Numbered from the stretch's first letter, positions 11,760-21,258 are shown. The stretch is 64,000 nucleotides of DNA from Oxalobacteraceae bacterium OTU3CAMAD1 (GCA_024123915.1 CP099650.1:620001-684000), one strand, 5' to 3'. Notes: generated by a model not told the origin, from the letters alone. A program made the numbers and translations.

Positions 11760-12401
11760 ATGAGTTCGACGGGTGCGCCACCAGGTTTGCCGGCGACGAC
11801 GGCGGCGACGGCGATTTCGGCCGCGCTGGCCGGCCGCAAGATCGAGGCGGTGGTGATCGGCGCTTCGGCCGGCGGCGTGGGCGCGCTGCTCAAGCTGCTG
11901 CCGGGCCTGCCCGCCGGCTACGGCCGGCCGCTGGTGGCGCTGCTGCACCTGCCGGAGAACCGCCAAAGCCAGCTGGCCGAGGTGTTCCGCCAGCGCATGG
12001 CGCTGCGGGTGTGCGAGGCCGGCGACAAGGAACCGCTGTCATCCGGGACGCTGTATTTCGGCGGTTCCGGCTACCATTTGTCGGTTGAGTCGGACCGCAG
12101 CTTTTCGCTCAGCTGCGAGGCGCCGCTGCACTTCGCCCGCCCCGCGATTGATTTCCTGATGGAGTCGGCGGCGGACGCCTACGGCCCGGCTTTGCTGGGC
12201 ATTTTATTGACCGGCGCCAATCAGGACGGCGCCGCCGGCCTGGCCGCCATCGGCCGCGCCGGCGGCCTGACCGTGGTGCAGGACCCGGACGAGGCCGAAG
12301 TGGCCACGATGCCGAAAGAAGCAATCCGTCTGCGGACGCCGGACCTGGTCCTGCCCTTGGACGCGATACACACAATGCTGTTGATGCTGGAGAATAATTG
12401 A
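11760..12401 (+). CDS. CheB-type methylesterase domain protein (no receiver)
   Basis: This protein of about 213 residues consists of the CheB C-terminal catalytic domain alone. Visible elements are VIGASAGGVGAL (nucleophilic Ser), LHLPENR (His region) and LTGANQDGAAGL (Asp region). It lacks the receiver that normally controls chemotaxis CheB, so its activity may instead be set by the adjacent receiver-kinase. Its stop overlaps the next start by one base. With the preceding CheR-like gene it forms a reversible methylation pair. Confidence 0.88.
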   Translation: MSSTGAPPGLPATTAATAISAALAGRKIEAVVIGASAGGVGALLKLLPGLPAGYGRPLVALLHLPENRQSQLAEVFRQRMALRVCEAGDKEPLSSGTLYFGGSGYHLSVESDRSFSLSCEAPLHFARPAIDFLMESAADAYGPALLGILLTGANQDGAAGLAAIGRAGGLTVVQDPDEAEVATMPKEAIRLRTPDLVLPLDAIHTMLLMLENN

Positions 12402-13600
12402 TGCAAGCCGAGCACCCGACCAAACTGCTGATCGTCGACGATCTGCCGGAAAACCTGCAGGCGCTTAACGCCGTCATCCGCGGCGCCGGGCGCGAGATCT
12501 TCCAGGCCGGCTCCGGCGAGGAGGCGCTGGCCTTGCTGCTGCAGCACGACTTCGCGATGGCCTTCCTCGACGTGCAGATGCCGGGCATGGACGGCTTCGA
12601 ACTGGCCGAGCTGATGCGCGGCACCGAGCGCACCCGGCAAATTCCGATCGTCTTCGTCACCGCCGCCGGCAAGGAACTGAACTACTCCTTCAAGGGCTAC
12701 GAGGCCGGCGCCGTCGATGTGCTGTACAAGCCGCTCGACTCGCGCGCCGTGCGCAGCAAGGTCGAGGTCTTCGTCCAGTTGTACGAGCAGCGCGAGGCCA
12801 CGCGGCGCCAGGTGCAGGCGCTGGAGCTGGCGCGGCAGAAGCAGGAGGCCACCCTGGCCGAACTGAACGCGGCGCAGACGCAGTTGCAGCGGGCGCTGTC
12901 GATGCGCGACGAGTTCATGTCGATGGTGTCGCACGAGATGCGCACGCCGCTCAACACCTTGTACCTGGAAACGCAATTGCGCAAGATGCAGCTCGAGCGC
13001 GGCAACATGGCCGCCTTCGGCGCCGAGCAGTTGCAGCGCATGGTGGCGCGCGACGACCGCCAGATCCAGAGCATCATCCGCCTGATCGACGACATGCTCG
13101 ACGTCTCGCGCATCCGCAGCGGCAAGCTGTCGCTGCGGCCGGGCTGGGTGGAGCTGTCGGGCTTGCTGCGGCGGGTGGTGCACGACCTGACGCCGCAGGC
13201 CACCACAGCCGGCTGCACCATCAGCCTCGACGCCGAGACGCCGGTCAGCGGCTGGTGGGACGAATTCCGCATCGAGCAGATCGTCGTCAACCTGCTGACC
13301 AACGCGCTGCGCTACGGCGCGCAGCAGCCGGTGGCGGTGTCGCTGGTGGTCGGGCAGGACGAGGTGCGGGTCGACGTGCGCGACCAGGGGCCGGGCATCG
13401 CGCCCGAGCAGCAGCAAAAGATCTTCGAACCCTATGAGCGCGGCGTCGGCAACGAGGTGCCGTCCGGCCTGGGGCTGGGCTTGTATATTTCGCGCGAGCT
13501 GGCCGAGGTGCACGAGGGCACCCTGACGGTCGCCAGCACGCCGGGCGAGGGCGCGGTGTTCAGCCTGATCTTGCCGCGCAGGGATGCGCCTCCGGCCTAA
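12401..13600 (+). CDS. Receiver-histidine kinase hybrid (REC-HisKA-HATPase)
   Basis: This 399-residue soluble protein has an N-terminal receiver (about 5-125; LLIVDD, phosphoacceptor Asp in FLDVQMPG, conserved Lys in LYKPLD). A coiled-coil linker leads to HisKA with MVSHEMRTPLN (phospho-His about 178) and HATPase with NLLTNALRYG and GLGLGLYISRE. There is no membrane segment, so it receives its signal internally, probably by phosphotransfer from the large hybrid kinase. The ATG at 12401 was preferred to the TTG immediately before it. It ends the four-gene operon. Confidence 0.9.
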   Translation: MQAEHPTKLLIVDDLPENLQALNAVIRGAGREIFQAGSGEEALALLLQHDFAMAFLDVQMPGMDGFELAELMRGTERTRQIPIVFVTAAGKELNYSFKGYEAGAVDVLYKPLDSRAVRSKVEVFVQLYEQREATRRQVQALELARQKQEATLAELNAAQTQLQRALSMRDEFMSMVSHEMRTPLNTLYLETQLRKMQLERGNMAAFGAEQLQRMVARDDRQIQSIIRLIDDMLDVSRIRSGKLSLRPGWVELSGLLRRVVHDLTPQATTAGCTISLDAETPVSGWWDEFRIEQIVVNLLTNALRYGAQQPVAVSLVVGQDEVRVDVRDQGPGIAPEQQQKIFEPYERGVGNEVPSGLGLGLYISRELAEVHEGTLTVASTPGEGAVFSLILPRRDAPPA

Positions 13601-13616
13601 AAAATGGTTGGCTTGT

Positions 13617-14012
13617 TCAGCGCGAGCCCGATTCCTCGCGGCGCTGGATCAGATAGGCGTTCAGGTCGTCGAAGCTGACGTTGCCGCGCTGCGCGGTGTC
13701 GATGCTGTCGAAGTTCTTGTCGACCACGCCCAGGCCCGCCTGGCGCGCCTCCTCGCGGTTCAACGTGCCGCTGTGGTCGGTGTCGGCGTCTTCAAAACGT
13801 TTCTTCAGCTTTTGCACAATGGTGAAGCGCAGCAGCACCGGTCCGGGCGCGATGTCGCGCTGCGGCTGGCGCATCGAGCGCGGCACGTACGAATCCGAAT
13901 AGGGCGTGGACATGCCTGCGGCGGACGCCGGCGTTTCCGCTTGCGGGGTTTGGGCGCCGGCGCCGGCGGTGGCCAGCAGCGCTGTCAGTAGGGTCGGATG
14001 CAAAAGGTTCAT
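13617..14012 (-). CDS. Secreted EF-hand calcium-binding protein
   Basis: This 131-residue protein has a Sec signal peptide (cleavage near AGA-QT) and a C-terminal EF-hand pair. The first loop, DADTDHSGTLNREE (about 75-88), is canonical, with Asp, Asp, Ser and Glu ligands. The second, around DSIDTAQRGNVSFDD, is degenerate. It probably binds calcium in the periplasm or outside the cell. It converges on the kinase operon and has GGGGAG upstream of its ATG. A transcription-level link to its neighbours is not evident. Confidence 0.83.
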   Translation of the reverse strand: MNLLHPTLLTALLATAGAGAQTPQAETPASAAGMSTPYSDSYVPRSMRQPQRDIAPGPVLLRFTIVQKLKKRFEDADTDHSGTLNREEARQAGLGVVDKNFDSIDTAQRGNVSFDDLNAYLIQRREESGSR

Positions 14013-14190
14013 GATGGTCTCCCCGCCATCGATCGATGCGCGGCTCAGGTTGACACTTTGATCCCAATGCGCGGATTAATCAAACACCTTCTATGGTGCG
14101 GCGCGATTCTGTCGCCCGGAAACATCACTTTGACGATGTAAGTCTTTGTTTTGAATGGTAATTTTGTTTAAACAGTAAGTGTGCACTGTA

Positions 14191-14246
14191 TGCCCAAGGG
14201 CATTATTCATCTGGCCGGGAGGGCATCGGCGCACTGCCTTCCCGGC
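14191..14246. terminator. Hairpins in the gap between two minus-strand genes
   Basis: GCCGGGAGGGCA (14214-14225) and TGCCTTCCCGGC (14235-14246) form a 12-bp stem with one G-T pair, ten bases after the stop of the gene that ends at 14257. A shorter hairpin, TGCCC/GGGCA, lies at 14191-14202. The U-tract is poor, so this may be a weak or Rho-assisted terminator. The rest of 14013-14256 holds no recognised gene. Confidence 0.5.
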
Positions 14247-14256
14247 ACGCGTTGGA

Positions 14257-14817
14257 TCAGCAAGGCGTGAACAGGTTCACCATCGCGACCGCCGGAGGGA
14301 TGACCAGCGAGAAACGCACCAGATCGACCTCGACCCAGTAGCTGCTCGTCCCGAAGTTGAGCGCGATGCAACCGGCGCTGCGGTACGGCCGGAAGCCGGC
14401 GGCGTCGACGGGACCGGGCGGGACGGGCGGCGCGTCGCTATTGAAGCTGGTCACCGTGGCCGTCGCGCCGGTCAATTTATTATACGAGCGCAGGCGCACA
14501 TCGACGCGCGCGCCGGCGACGTTGTCGAGGATGCGCGCGCCGAGGGCCAGGTTGATGGGCGTCGGGGTGTTATAGGTATCGACCACTTGATAGCGGATCG
14601 TGCAGATCGATAACAGGCCGGGCATTAGCCTTGCCTCGTAGTCGTTCAGCATGACGCTGAACTGACAGGCTTCGTCGACGACGCCCGTGGAACCGACAGA
14701 GGCCCACTGGCTGTCGGCCATCGCGGCGCCCGGCGCGGCCAGCGCGGCAACGGCAAGCAGGGCAAAGGGGCGCACGTAGCGCGAAGCGAGCACTTTGGGA
14801 AGTTGAAATGAGAACAT
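14257..14817 (-). CDS. Secreted protein of unknown function
   Basis: This 186-residue protein starts MFSFQLPK, with AAGGAG seven bases upstream, and has a long signal peptide ending near AMA-DS. The mature part is rich in Val, Ser and Thr, with several beta-like segments and four cysteines, including one at the extreme C terminus (LFTPC). This resembles a small beta-sandwich exported protein, but no family was recognised. An upstream start would add 29 residues without a ribosome-binding site and was rejected. Confidence 0.7.
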   Translation of the reverse strand: MFSFQLPKVLASRYVRPFALLAVAALAAPGAAMADSQWASVGSTGVVDEACQFSVMLNDYEARLMPGLLSICTIRYQVVDTYNTPTPINLALGARILDNVAGARVDVRLRSYNKLTGATATVTSFNSDAPPVPPGPVDAAGFRPYRSAGCIALNFGTSSYWVEVDLVRFSLVIPPAVAMVNLFTPC

Positions 14818-14916
14818 GATGACTCCTTGAAAAAGACAGACCGAATCGGACTGTGCGACTTCAAGACTAGTCTCCCGCGCGGACCCGGCTTTAAGATGCG
14901 TCAATCATGGAAGCCG

Positions 14917-15396
14917 CTACTTTTTCCAGAAGCCGGCGTGGGCGGCGCGCGCCTCGTCTTCGCGCAGCGGACCGATGACTTCGGTCGGACGCTGGCCGCG
15001 CGCGAAGACATCGCGGCACGGCAGCGACAAGGTCGGATTTTCGGGATCGCTACCGGTCAGTTGCAGCAGGCTGGCTTCCGACATCGCGTAGACGACGCGG
15101 CCAACGCCGCTCCAGTAGGTGCCGCCGGCGCACATCGCGCACGGTTCGGCGTTGGCGTACAAGGTGGCGCCGGCCAGTTGCGCGGGGCCGTGGCGTTGCG
15201 ACGCCATGCGCAGCGCGTTCATCTCGGCGTGCGCGGTGCGGTCGCTGCTGGAGGCGTTCATCGCCTCGGCGATGACGCTGCCGTCGGCGGCGACGACCAT
15301 GGCGGCGAACGGGTGATGGCCTTCGTCGCGCGAGCGCTGCGCCAGCGCCAGTACGCGGGTGAGGAATTCGTGATCTTGCGCGGTCGGTGTCGTCAT
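14917..15396 (-). CDS. Nucleoside/guanine deaminase family protein
   Basis: This 159-residue enzyme of the cytidine/deoxycytidylate deaminase fold has the zinc motif HAEMNAL (about 75-81) and PCAMCAG (about 106-112), with the catalytic Glu after the zinc-binding His. The length and the PCAMC context fit bacterial guanine deaminases of the GuaD/YkfC-like small type, which convert guanine to xanthine, but adenine or cytosine substrates are not excluded. It is the last gene of the leftward purine operon, 13 bases after the Rieske oxygenase. AAGGAG lies upstream of the ATG. Confidence 0.85.
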   Translation of the reverse strand: MTTPTAQDHEFLTRVLALAQRSRDEGHHPFAAMVVAADGSVIAEAMNASSSDRTAHAEMNALRMASQRHGPAQLAGATLYANAEPCAMCAGGTYWSGVGRVVYAMSEASLLQLTGSDPENPTLSLPCRDVFARGQRPTEVIGPLREDEARAAHAGFWKK

Positions 15397-15409
15397 ATCG
15401 CTCCTTTGT

Positions 15410-16426
15410 TTAGTCCTCGCGCAGCACGCCGTAGCGCACGTTCTGCCGCTTCAAGTAATTGCGGTAGGCCAGCGACATGCGGTCGCACGCCACCGACACT
15501 TCCGCGCCGGGGATCAGCGGCAGCCGCGCGGGGCTCTGGCTTTCCAGAATCGGCAGGTCCTGCAGGAAGATGGTGTCCTGGAAGCCGCGCAGGGCGTCGT
15601 CGTCCGAGGTGAAATCGTTCAGCGCCATGATGATCCACACGCGGGTGGTGGTCTCGGTGAGCGGTTGCGGCAGCAGCGCGATCGCCTCGGCGATGCCGCC
15701 CGGCGGATGCTTGGTCAGTATCGCCGTCAGCGGCCGCACCACCCGATAGGTGTATTCGATGTCGCTGCCGCCGGTGGCGGCCTTGCTGGCTTGCGGCTGC
15801 CACGCGCGGCATTGCCTGGCCCAGACGCCGCTGCCGTAGCCGGCATCGTCAAATGGTTCGACCGTGTAGTCGGGAATCGCCGCCTGTTCCGGCACGCCCA
15901 GTATGCCGTCGTGCACAAAGGCGAAGTGCGCCATGTCGAGGAAGTTCTCGACGATGCGCGGCCCGCTGCTTTGCACGTCGTAAGGGCCACACCAAACCTT
16001 GCGCAGGCGCTCGTCGGCGAATTCGGGAAAGCGCGGCGGCCCGGGGTTGGCAGGCGACTCGGAAGGCGACCCGGTGCAAACCCATACCATCCCGTATTTT
16101 TCCTGCGCATGGAAGGCGCCGACCCGCGCTTTGAGCTTGTCGGGTTCCAGCGCCGGCAGCGCGGGGATGTGCCGGCAGCGGCCCTCGCCGTCGAAGCGCC
16201 AGCCGTGGTAGGCGCAGCGCAGCGTGTCATTGTCTATTGCGCCCATCGACAGGCGCGTGCCGCGATGCGGACAGCGATCTTCCCATGCGTGGACGTTGCC
16301 GGCGCTGTCGCGCCACAAGGCGATGCGCGTGTCCAGCAGGTCGGTGGCGGTGATGACGCCGGCGACGATCCGTGCGGACAGCGCCACCGGATGCCAGTCG
16401 TTGAATAAAACGGGATCGATTGTCAT
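15410..16426 (-). CDS. Rieske non-heme iron oxygenase, possible purine oxidase (HpxD-like)
   Basis: This 338-residue oxygenase component has the Rieske [2Fe-2S] ligands CPHRG (about 52-56) and CAYHGW (about 71-76). The mononuclear iron motif sits in NFLDMAHFAFVHDG (about 165-178), where Asp and the two His would bind iron. It is homologous in plan to VanA-type demethylases. Its place between a BMP-type nucleoside-binding protein and a guanine deaminase-like enzyme suggests a purine substrate. Established precedents are HpxD in Klebsiella hypoxanthine/xanthine oxidation and the NdmA/NdmB methylxanthine demethylases. No reductase gene is adjacent, so the electron donor must be elsewhere. Confidence 0.85.
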   Translation of the reverse strand: MTIDPVLFNDWHPVALSARIVAGVITATDLLDTRIALWRDSAGNVHAWEDRCPHRGTRLSMGAIDNDTLRCAYHGWRFDGEGRCRHIPALPALEPDKLKARVGAFHAQEKYGMVWVCTGSPSESPANPGPPRFPEFADERLRKVWCGPYDVQSSGPRIVENFLDMAHFAFVHDGILGVPEQAAIPDYTVEPFDDAGYGSGVWARQCRAWQPQASKAATGGSDIEYTYRVVRPLTAILTKHPPGGIAEAIALLPQPLTETTTRVWIIMALNDFTSDDDALRGFQDTIFLQDLPILESQSPARLPLIPGAEVSVACDRMSLAYRNYLKRQNVRYGVLRED

Positions 16427-16474
16427 GTGTGTCCGATTGGCGGGGCCGTGGTGCGCCCCGCTTTTGCTGGCGCT

Positions 16475-17557
<1,083 letters not shown>

Positions 17558-17598
17558 GCGGTTTCCTTTAGCGGTATCGAGATTGGATTAAGAGTGGA

Positions 17599-18459
17599 CT
17601 AGAAATGGTATTCCGCGCGGACCATCGGCGTTCTGGCCGTGGCGCCCGGGTTGTTCTTGTCCGAGTTGCCGAATTTGTTTTTCCAGTACTGGTATTCGAC
17701 GCCGATCTTGAAGGTGTTCTTCGGCGCGCTGACGAAGGCGCTGGCGTCGTACATGATCTGCATGTCGATGTTGGTTTCGCGCGCGGTGTCGCCGCCGAAT
17801 TCGTCCTTGCCCTTCTTGTCGATGAAGTTGGCGTAGCCTTCGAACGACAGCGGAATGCCGATGTTGAAAGGGATGCCCCACGCGGCGGTGAGCATGGCGT
17901 GCGTGTCGTAGCGGTAGCGCGGCGTGGCGACGTTGGTGTAGGTGTTGAACGGCGCGTTGCTCTCCCACAGAGCGAACAGGCTGATATCGAGGAAGCCCGG
18001 CACGTCCATCATCAGGGTAGGGCCGGCGACGACCATGCGCTTCTTGGAGTTGTAGCCGGCGTCGGTCTTGCTGTTGTAGTCGAAGCCCAGCGTGGCGCCG
18101 ACGCCGCGCACCGGACCGAAGGCCCAATTGCTTCCCGTGACCTTGCCCAGGTCCAGCGTGTGGCGGTAGACCGCGTACGCTTCATGCGCGCCGCTGGCCG
18201 CTCCCGCCGACGAGGGGTCGTCGTGGGACGACATCAGGAAGTCGACGTTGAGGAAGTTCTTGCCGTACTTATAGCCCGAGACATGACTGAAGTTGACGAT
18301 GTTCTTGGTGATGTCGGTGTCGTTGAACGGCTCGGCGAACCTGGTGCCGTAGCGGTAGCCGAGGTAGGTGTCGCTCCAGTCGGCGGCTTGGGCGGCGCCG
18401 GCGCAGCCGGCGAGAACCACTAGTGCTGCGGCGGTGCGGGTTACGAGTTGAGACATCAT
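17599..18459 (-). CDS. tsx: Tsx-like nucleoside-specific outer-membrane channel
   Basis: This 286-residue protein has a signal peptide ending near AQA-AD and then WSDTYLGYRYGTRFAEPFN, an N-terminal segment characteristic of Tsx/OmpK-type channels. It ends in a C-terminal Phe (AEYHF), as usual for outer-membrane beta-barrels. Alternating polar and aromatic strands run through the whole length. It should allow nucleosides across the outer membrane for the ABC system encoded nearby. It leads the leftward operon. Its upstream region contains a TTGTATCCAA site and a GGGCCAGATGC tandem repeat. Confidence 0.9.
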   Translation of the reverse strand: MMSQLVTRTAAALVVLAGCAGAAQAADWSDTYLGYRYGTRFAEPFNDTDITKNIVNFSHVSGYKYGKNFLNVDFLMSSHDDPSSAGAASGAHEAYAVYRHTLDLGKVTGSNWAFGPVRGVGATLGFDYNSKTDAGYNSKKRMVVAGPTLMMDVPGFLDISLFALWESNAPFNTYTNVATPRYRYDTHAMLTAAWGIPFNIGIPLSFEGYANFIDKKGKDEFGGDTARETNIDMQIMYDASAFVSAPKNTFKIGVEYQYWKNKFGNSDKNNPGATARTPMVRAEYHF

Positions 18460-18505
18460 GCGAACTCCAGTCAGTGGGTGAAGAGGCGGTATGAACGAAC
18501 TATTT

Positions 18506-18515
18506 TTGTATCCAA
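18506..18515. promoter_or_regulatory. Putative GntR operator upstream of tsx
   Basis: TTGTATCCAA lies 47 bases upstream of the tsx start. It matches, with one change, the palindrome TTGTATACAA, also approximated in the regulator and ABC operon promoters (19421-19430, 19483-19492, 19683-19692). Binding by the neighbouring GntR protein is inferred. Confidence 0.5.
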
Positions 18516-18563
18516 TTCGGTGTGCGGATTGGATTCGATCTCGTTCTCTTTTCTAGCAATATC

Positions 18564-18619
18564 TGGGCCAGATGCTGGGCCAGATGCGGGCCAGATGCGG
18601 GCCAGACGCGGGCCAGATC
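18564..18619. repeat. Short tandem repeat, about five copies of GGGCCAGATGC
   Basis: Five near-identical units of 11-12 bases run head to tail between tsx and the GntR gene, starting at TGGGCCAGATGC and ending in GGGCCAGATC. The unit is partly self-complementary (GGCC). It lies 14 bases after the regulator's stop, so it may act as a 3' structure for that transcript or be a variable-number tract. Confidence 0.8.
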
Positions 18620-18632
18620 TTTTGCACGCGCC

Positions 18633-19406
18633 TTAAAAACCTGAGAGGACTTCTGCCAGGTTGACCTTTTTGTGGCTGGTGTCGAGGCGCAGGCGCGCTT
18701 CGATTTCCAGCAGGTGGTGCTCGATCAGGTGCGTCGCCTCGGCGACTTTTCCCTGCTCGATCAGTGTCGCCAGATCCTGGTGTTCGTGGTTGCCGCACAT
18801 CGGCGCGCCGGGCGTTTCGTAGAGGGCGATGATCAGCGAACAGCGCGACACCAGTTCGCCCATGAAGCGCAGCAGCACGTGGTTGCCGGCCAGTTCGGCC
18901 AGCAGGATGTGGAACTCGCCGCCCAGCCGTATCCAGCCGGCGCGGTCGCCGGTGCGGCGCGCCTGGTCCTCCGCTTCGAGCGCAGCGCGTATCTGCCGCA
19001 GCGACGCCGGCGTGGCGTTGCGTATCACCAGCGGCATGATCTCGCGCTCGATGGCGCGGCGCGCGGCGAAGATGTCGCGCGCCTCCTCCGGCGTGGGCGA
19101 GGCGATGACGGCGCCGCGGTTGGGGCGCAGCTCGATGATGTGGTCGTGCGCCAGCCGTTGCAGCGCCTTGCGCACGGTGGTGCGGCTGACCTGATAGAGC
19201 TCGCAGAAATCGGCTTCCCCAAGATGGGTGCCGGGTGGCAGGCGGTGGCTCATGACGGCGTTGACGACGGCGCGGTAGATGCGCATGTCGACGCCGGTGG
19301 TGCCGCGCTTGAGCGGCATGTCTTTGCCCGTAGGCTGAGCGGCCGGTTCGGCCTTGCCTCCGTTGGTGCGTTTGCCTTGTGGGCGTGCGGAACTGGTGGA
19401 TGACAT
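18633..19406 (-). CDS. GntR-family (FCD subfamily) regulator of the purine locus
   Basis: This protein of about 257 residues starts MSSTSSARP. A winged helix-turn-helix (about 45-105) shows CELYQVSRTTVRKALQRLA, followed by the all-helical FCD ligand domain with conserved Asp/His metal-site residues (FHILLAELAGN; NHEHQDL). FCD proteins usually repress transport and catabolic genes until a small ligand binds. Its position between the two purine operons suggests that it controls both. An upstream in-frame start at 19544 lacks a ribosome-binding site and would add a His-rich unstructured leader. The regulator may also control itself through sites at 19421-19430 and 19483-19492. Confidence 0.9.
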   Translation of the reverse strand: MSSTSSARPQGKRTNGGKAEPAAQPTGKDMPLKRGTTGVDMRIYRAVVNAVMSHRLPPGTHLGEADFCELYQVSRTTVRKALQRLAHDHIIELRPNRGAVIASPTPEEARDIFAARRAIEREIMPLVIRNATPASLRQIRAALEAEDQARRTGDRAGWIRLGGEFHILLAELAGNHVLLRFMGELVSRCSLIIALYETPGAPMCGNHEHQDLATLIEQGKVAEATHLIEHHLLEIEARLRLDTSHKKVNLAEVLSGF

Positions 19407-19420
19407 CTGTTGAATCTCCG

Positions 19421-19492
19421 TTGGATACACACGCCTGTATAAGCAGGAAGTGTGCTCACGGTGGGGGAGGTTTTGTGTACAACTTGGGGGAG
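19421..19492. promoter_or_regulatory. Two putative GntR operator sites in the regulator's upstream region
   Basis: TTGGATACAC (19421-19430, reverse GTGTATCCAA) and TTGTGTACAA (19483-19492) both approximate the palindrome TTGTATACAA. They lie 15 and 77 bases upstream of the GntR start codon, as expected for autoregulation. Confidence 0.5.
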
Positions 19493-19560
19493 TCGACGCA
19501 TGGTTTTGGTGATGATGTAGTCGCATTTGGTGCGCGCCGTGCAAACCCGCACCCCCATGC

Positions 19561-19588
19561 GGGGTCGGACCCCTCCGGGTCCGACCCC
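19561..19588. repeat. Perfect 12-bp inverted repeat in the divergent gap
   Basis: GGGGTCGGACCC and GGGTCCGACCCC are exact reverse complements separated by CTCC. Such GGGGTC-type palindromes are frequent REP-like elements in betaproteobacteria, so this may be a dispersed repeat rather than an operator. A second palindrome, GCGGGTT-AAA-AACCCGC, follows at 19623-19639. Confidence 0.75.
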
Positions 19589-19682
19589 TAAGCGGCGACG
19601 CATGCGTCCAGGCGAACGCACGGCGGGTTAAAAACCCGCGCTGCCGCGTGGCATGCTAATTGCGTCTGGTGGCGTAACTACT

Positions 19683-19692
19683 TTGTATACGA
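19683..19692. promoter_or_regulatory. Putative GntR operator before the ABC operon
   Basis: TTGTATACGA lies 12 bases upstream of the ATPase start and overlaps the ribosome-binding region. It matches TTGTATACAA at nine of ten positions and is the best site of the locus. Repression by the divergent GntR protein is inferred. Confidence 0.55.
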
Positions 19693-19704
19693 TAAGGACA
19701 GCGG

Positions 19705-21258
19705 ATGAAGGAAGCACCCCGTCTGCAGATGCTCGGCATCTCGAAGATCTACCCGTCCGTGGTCGCCAACGCCGACGTCGACCTGACCGTGATGCCTGGC
19801 GAGATTCATGCGGTGCTGGGCGAGAACGGCGCCGGCAAAAGCACGCTGATGAAGATCATTTACGGCGTGACGAAGCCCGATGACGGCCAGGTGATCTGGG
19901 AGGGCCGCCAGGTCCATATCAATTCGCCGCACGACGCGCGCAAGCTGGGTATCGGCATGGTGTTCCAGCACTTCGCGGTGTTCGAGACCTTGACGGTGGC
20001 CGAGAACATCGCGCTGGCGCTGGACGAGAAGGTGACGCCGGCCGAACTGGCGCCGCGCATCCGCGCAGTCTCGGAACAATACGGCCTGCCGCTCGATCCG
20101 CAGCGGCTGGTGCACAGCATGTCGGTGGGCGAGCGGCAACGGGTGGAGATCGTGCGCTGCCTGCTGCAATCGCCACGGCTGCTGATCATGGACGAGCCGA
20201 CCTCCGTGCTGACGCCCGACGCGGTGCTCAAATTGTTCGAATCGCTGCGACGCCTGGCCTCCGAAGGGGTGAGCATCCTGTATATCAGCCACAAGCTCGA
20301 CGAAATCCAGTCGCTGTGCGACAAGGCGACGGTGCTGCGCGCCGGGCGCGTATCGGGCACCGCCAATCCGAAACAGGAAAGCGCGCGCTCGCTGGCCGAG
20401 TTGATGATCGGGCGCGAACTGCCGGTGTGCGTCAACACGCCGCGCGCGCCGGGCGAGGTGATGCTCTCCATCGACGGCCTGACCGTGGACAGCGAAGACC
20501 CTTTCGGCACGCAGCTCAAGGACATCAACCTCGAACTGCGCGGCGGCGAGATCGTCGGCATCGCCGGCATCTCCGGCAACGGCCAGCAGGAGTTGTTGAA
20601 GGCCATATCCGGCGAGCGGCCGCTCAGGGGAGGCACCCGCGGCGCCGGCCGCATCCGCCTTGGGACGCTGGACGTGGGCGCGCTCGACGCCGCGCGCCGC
20701 CGCCAACTGGGCCTCGGTTTCGTGCCGGAGGAGCGGCTGGGACGCGGCGCCGCCCCGGAGCTGTCGCTGGCCGATAACGCGCTGCTGACCGGCTATCTGC
20801 CGGCCGCCAATACCGGCATGGTAAAAAACGGCCTGATACAGCGTGGCGCGGTGCGCGACTTCGCCCGCAAGGTGATTGCCCGCTTCAACGTCAAGTGCGG
20901 CGGCGAGGGTTCGGCCGCCTCCAGCCTTTCTGGCGGCAATCTGCAAAAGTTCATCGTCGGCCGCGAGATCGCGCTGGCGCCCAGGGTGATGGTGTTCGCG
21001 CAGCCGACATGGGGCGTGGACGTCGGCGCCGCCATGCTGATACGCCAGGCCATCCTCGACATGCGCGACCAGGGCGTGGCGGTACTGGTCCTGTCCGAGG
21101 AGCTCGACGAATTGTTCATGCTGAGCGACCGCATCGCGGTGCTGGCCGACGGCCGCCTGTCGCGCGCCGTGCCGGCCGCCGGCACCAGCATCAACCAGAT
21201 CGGCGTGTGGATGAGCGGCGATTTCGACCACCAGGGAGCGGACCATGTCCAGGCTTGA
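19705..21258 (+). CDS. ABC transporter ATPase, two ABC domains (nucleoside/purine uptake)
   Basis: This 517-residue protein contains two tandem ABC modules, as in NupA/RbsA-type sugar and nucleoside importers. The first has Walker A GENGAGKST (about 39-47), signature SVGERQRVEI and Walker B LLIMDEPTS. The second has GISGNGQQELL in place of a classical P-loop and signature LSGGNLQKFI, with a degenerate Walker B (VMVFAQPTWG). A degenerate second module is normal for this family. AAGGA precedes the ATG. It heads a rightward operon with two permeases and probably works with the BMP protein encoded on the other strand. Confidence 0.95.
   Translation: MKEAPRLQMLGISKIYPSVVANADVDLTVMPGEIHAVLGENGAGKSTLMKIIYGVTKPDDGQVIWEGRQVHINSPHDARKLGIGMVFQHFAVFETLTVAENIALALDEKVTPAELAPRIRAVSEQYGLPLDPQRLVHSMSVGERQRVEIVRCLLQSPRLLIMDEPTSVLTPDAVLKLFESLRRLASEGVSILYISHKLDEIQSLCDKATVLRAGRVSGTANPKQESARSLAELMIGRELPVCVNTPRAPGEVMLSIDGLTVDSEDPFGTQLKDINLELRGGEIVGIAGISGNGQQELLKAISGERPLRGGTRGAGRIRLGTLDVGALDAARRRQLGLGFVPEERLGRGAAPELSLADNALLTGYLPAANTGMVKNGLIQRGAVRDFARKVIARFNVKCGGEGSAASSLSGGNLQKFIVGREIALAPRVMVFAQPTWGVDVGAAMLIRQAILDMRDQGVAVLVLSEELDELFMLSDRIAVLADGRLSRAVPAAGTSINQIGVWMSGDFDHQGADHVQA

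Noticed and set aside
18564..18619. A CRISPR array at the tandem GGGCCAGATGC repeat
   Set aside because: Units are only 11-12 bases and directly adjacent, with no spacers and no cas genes.
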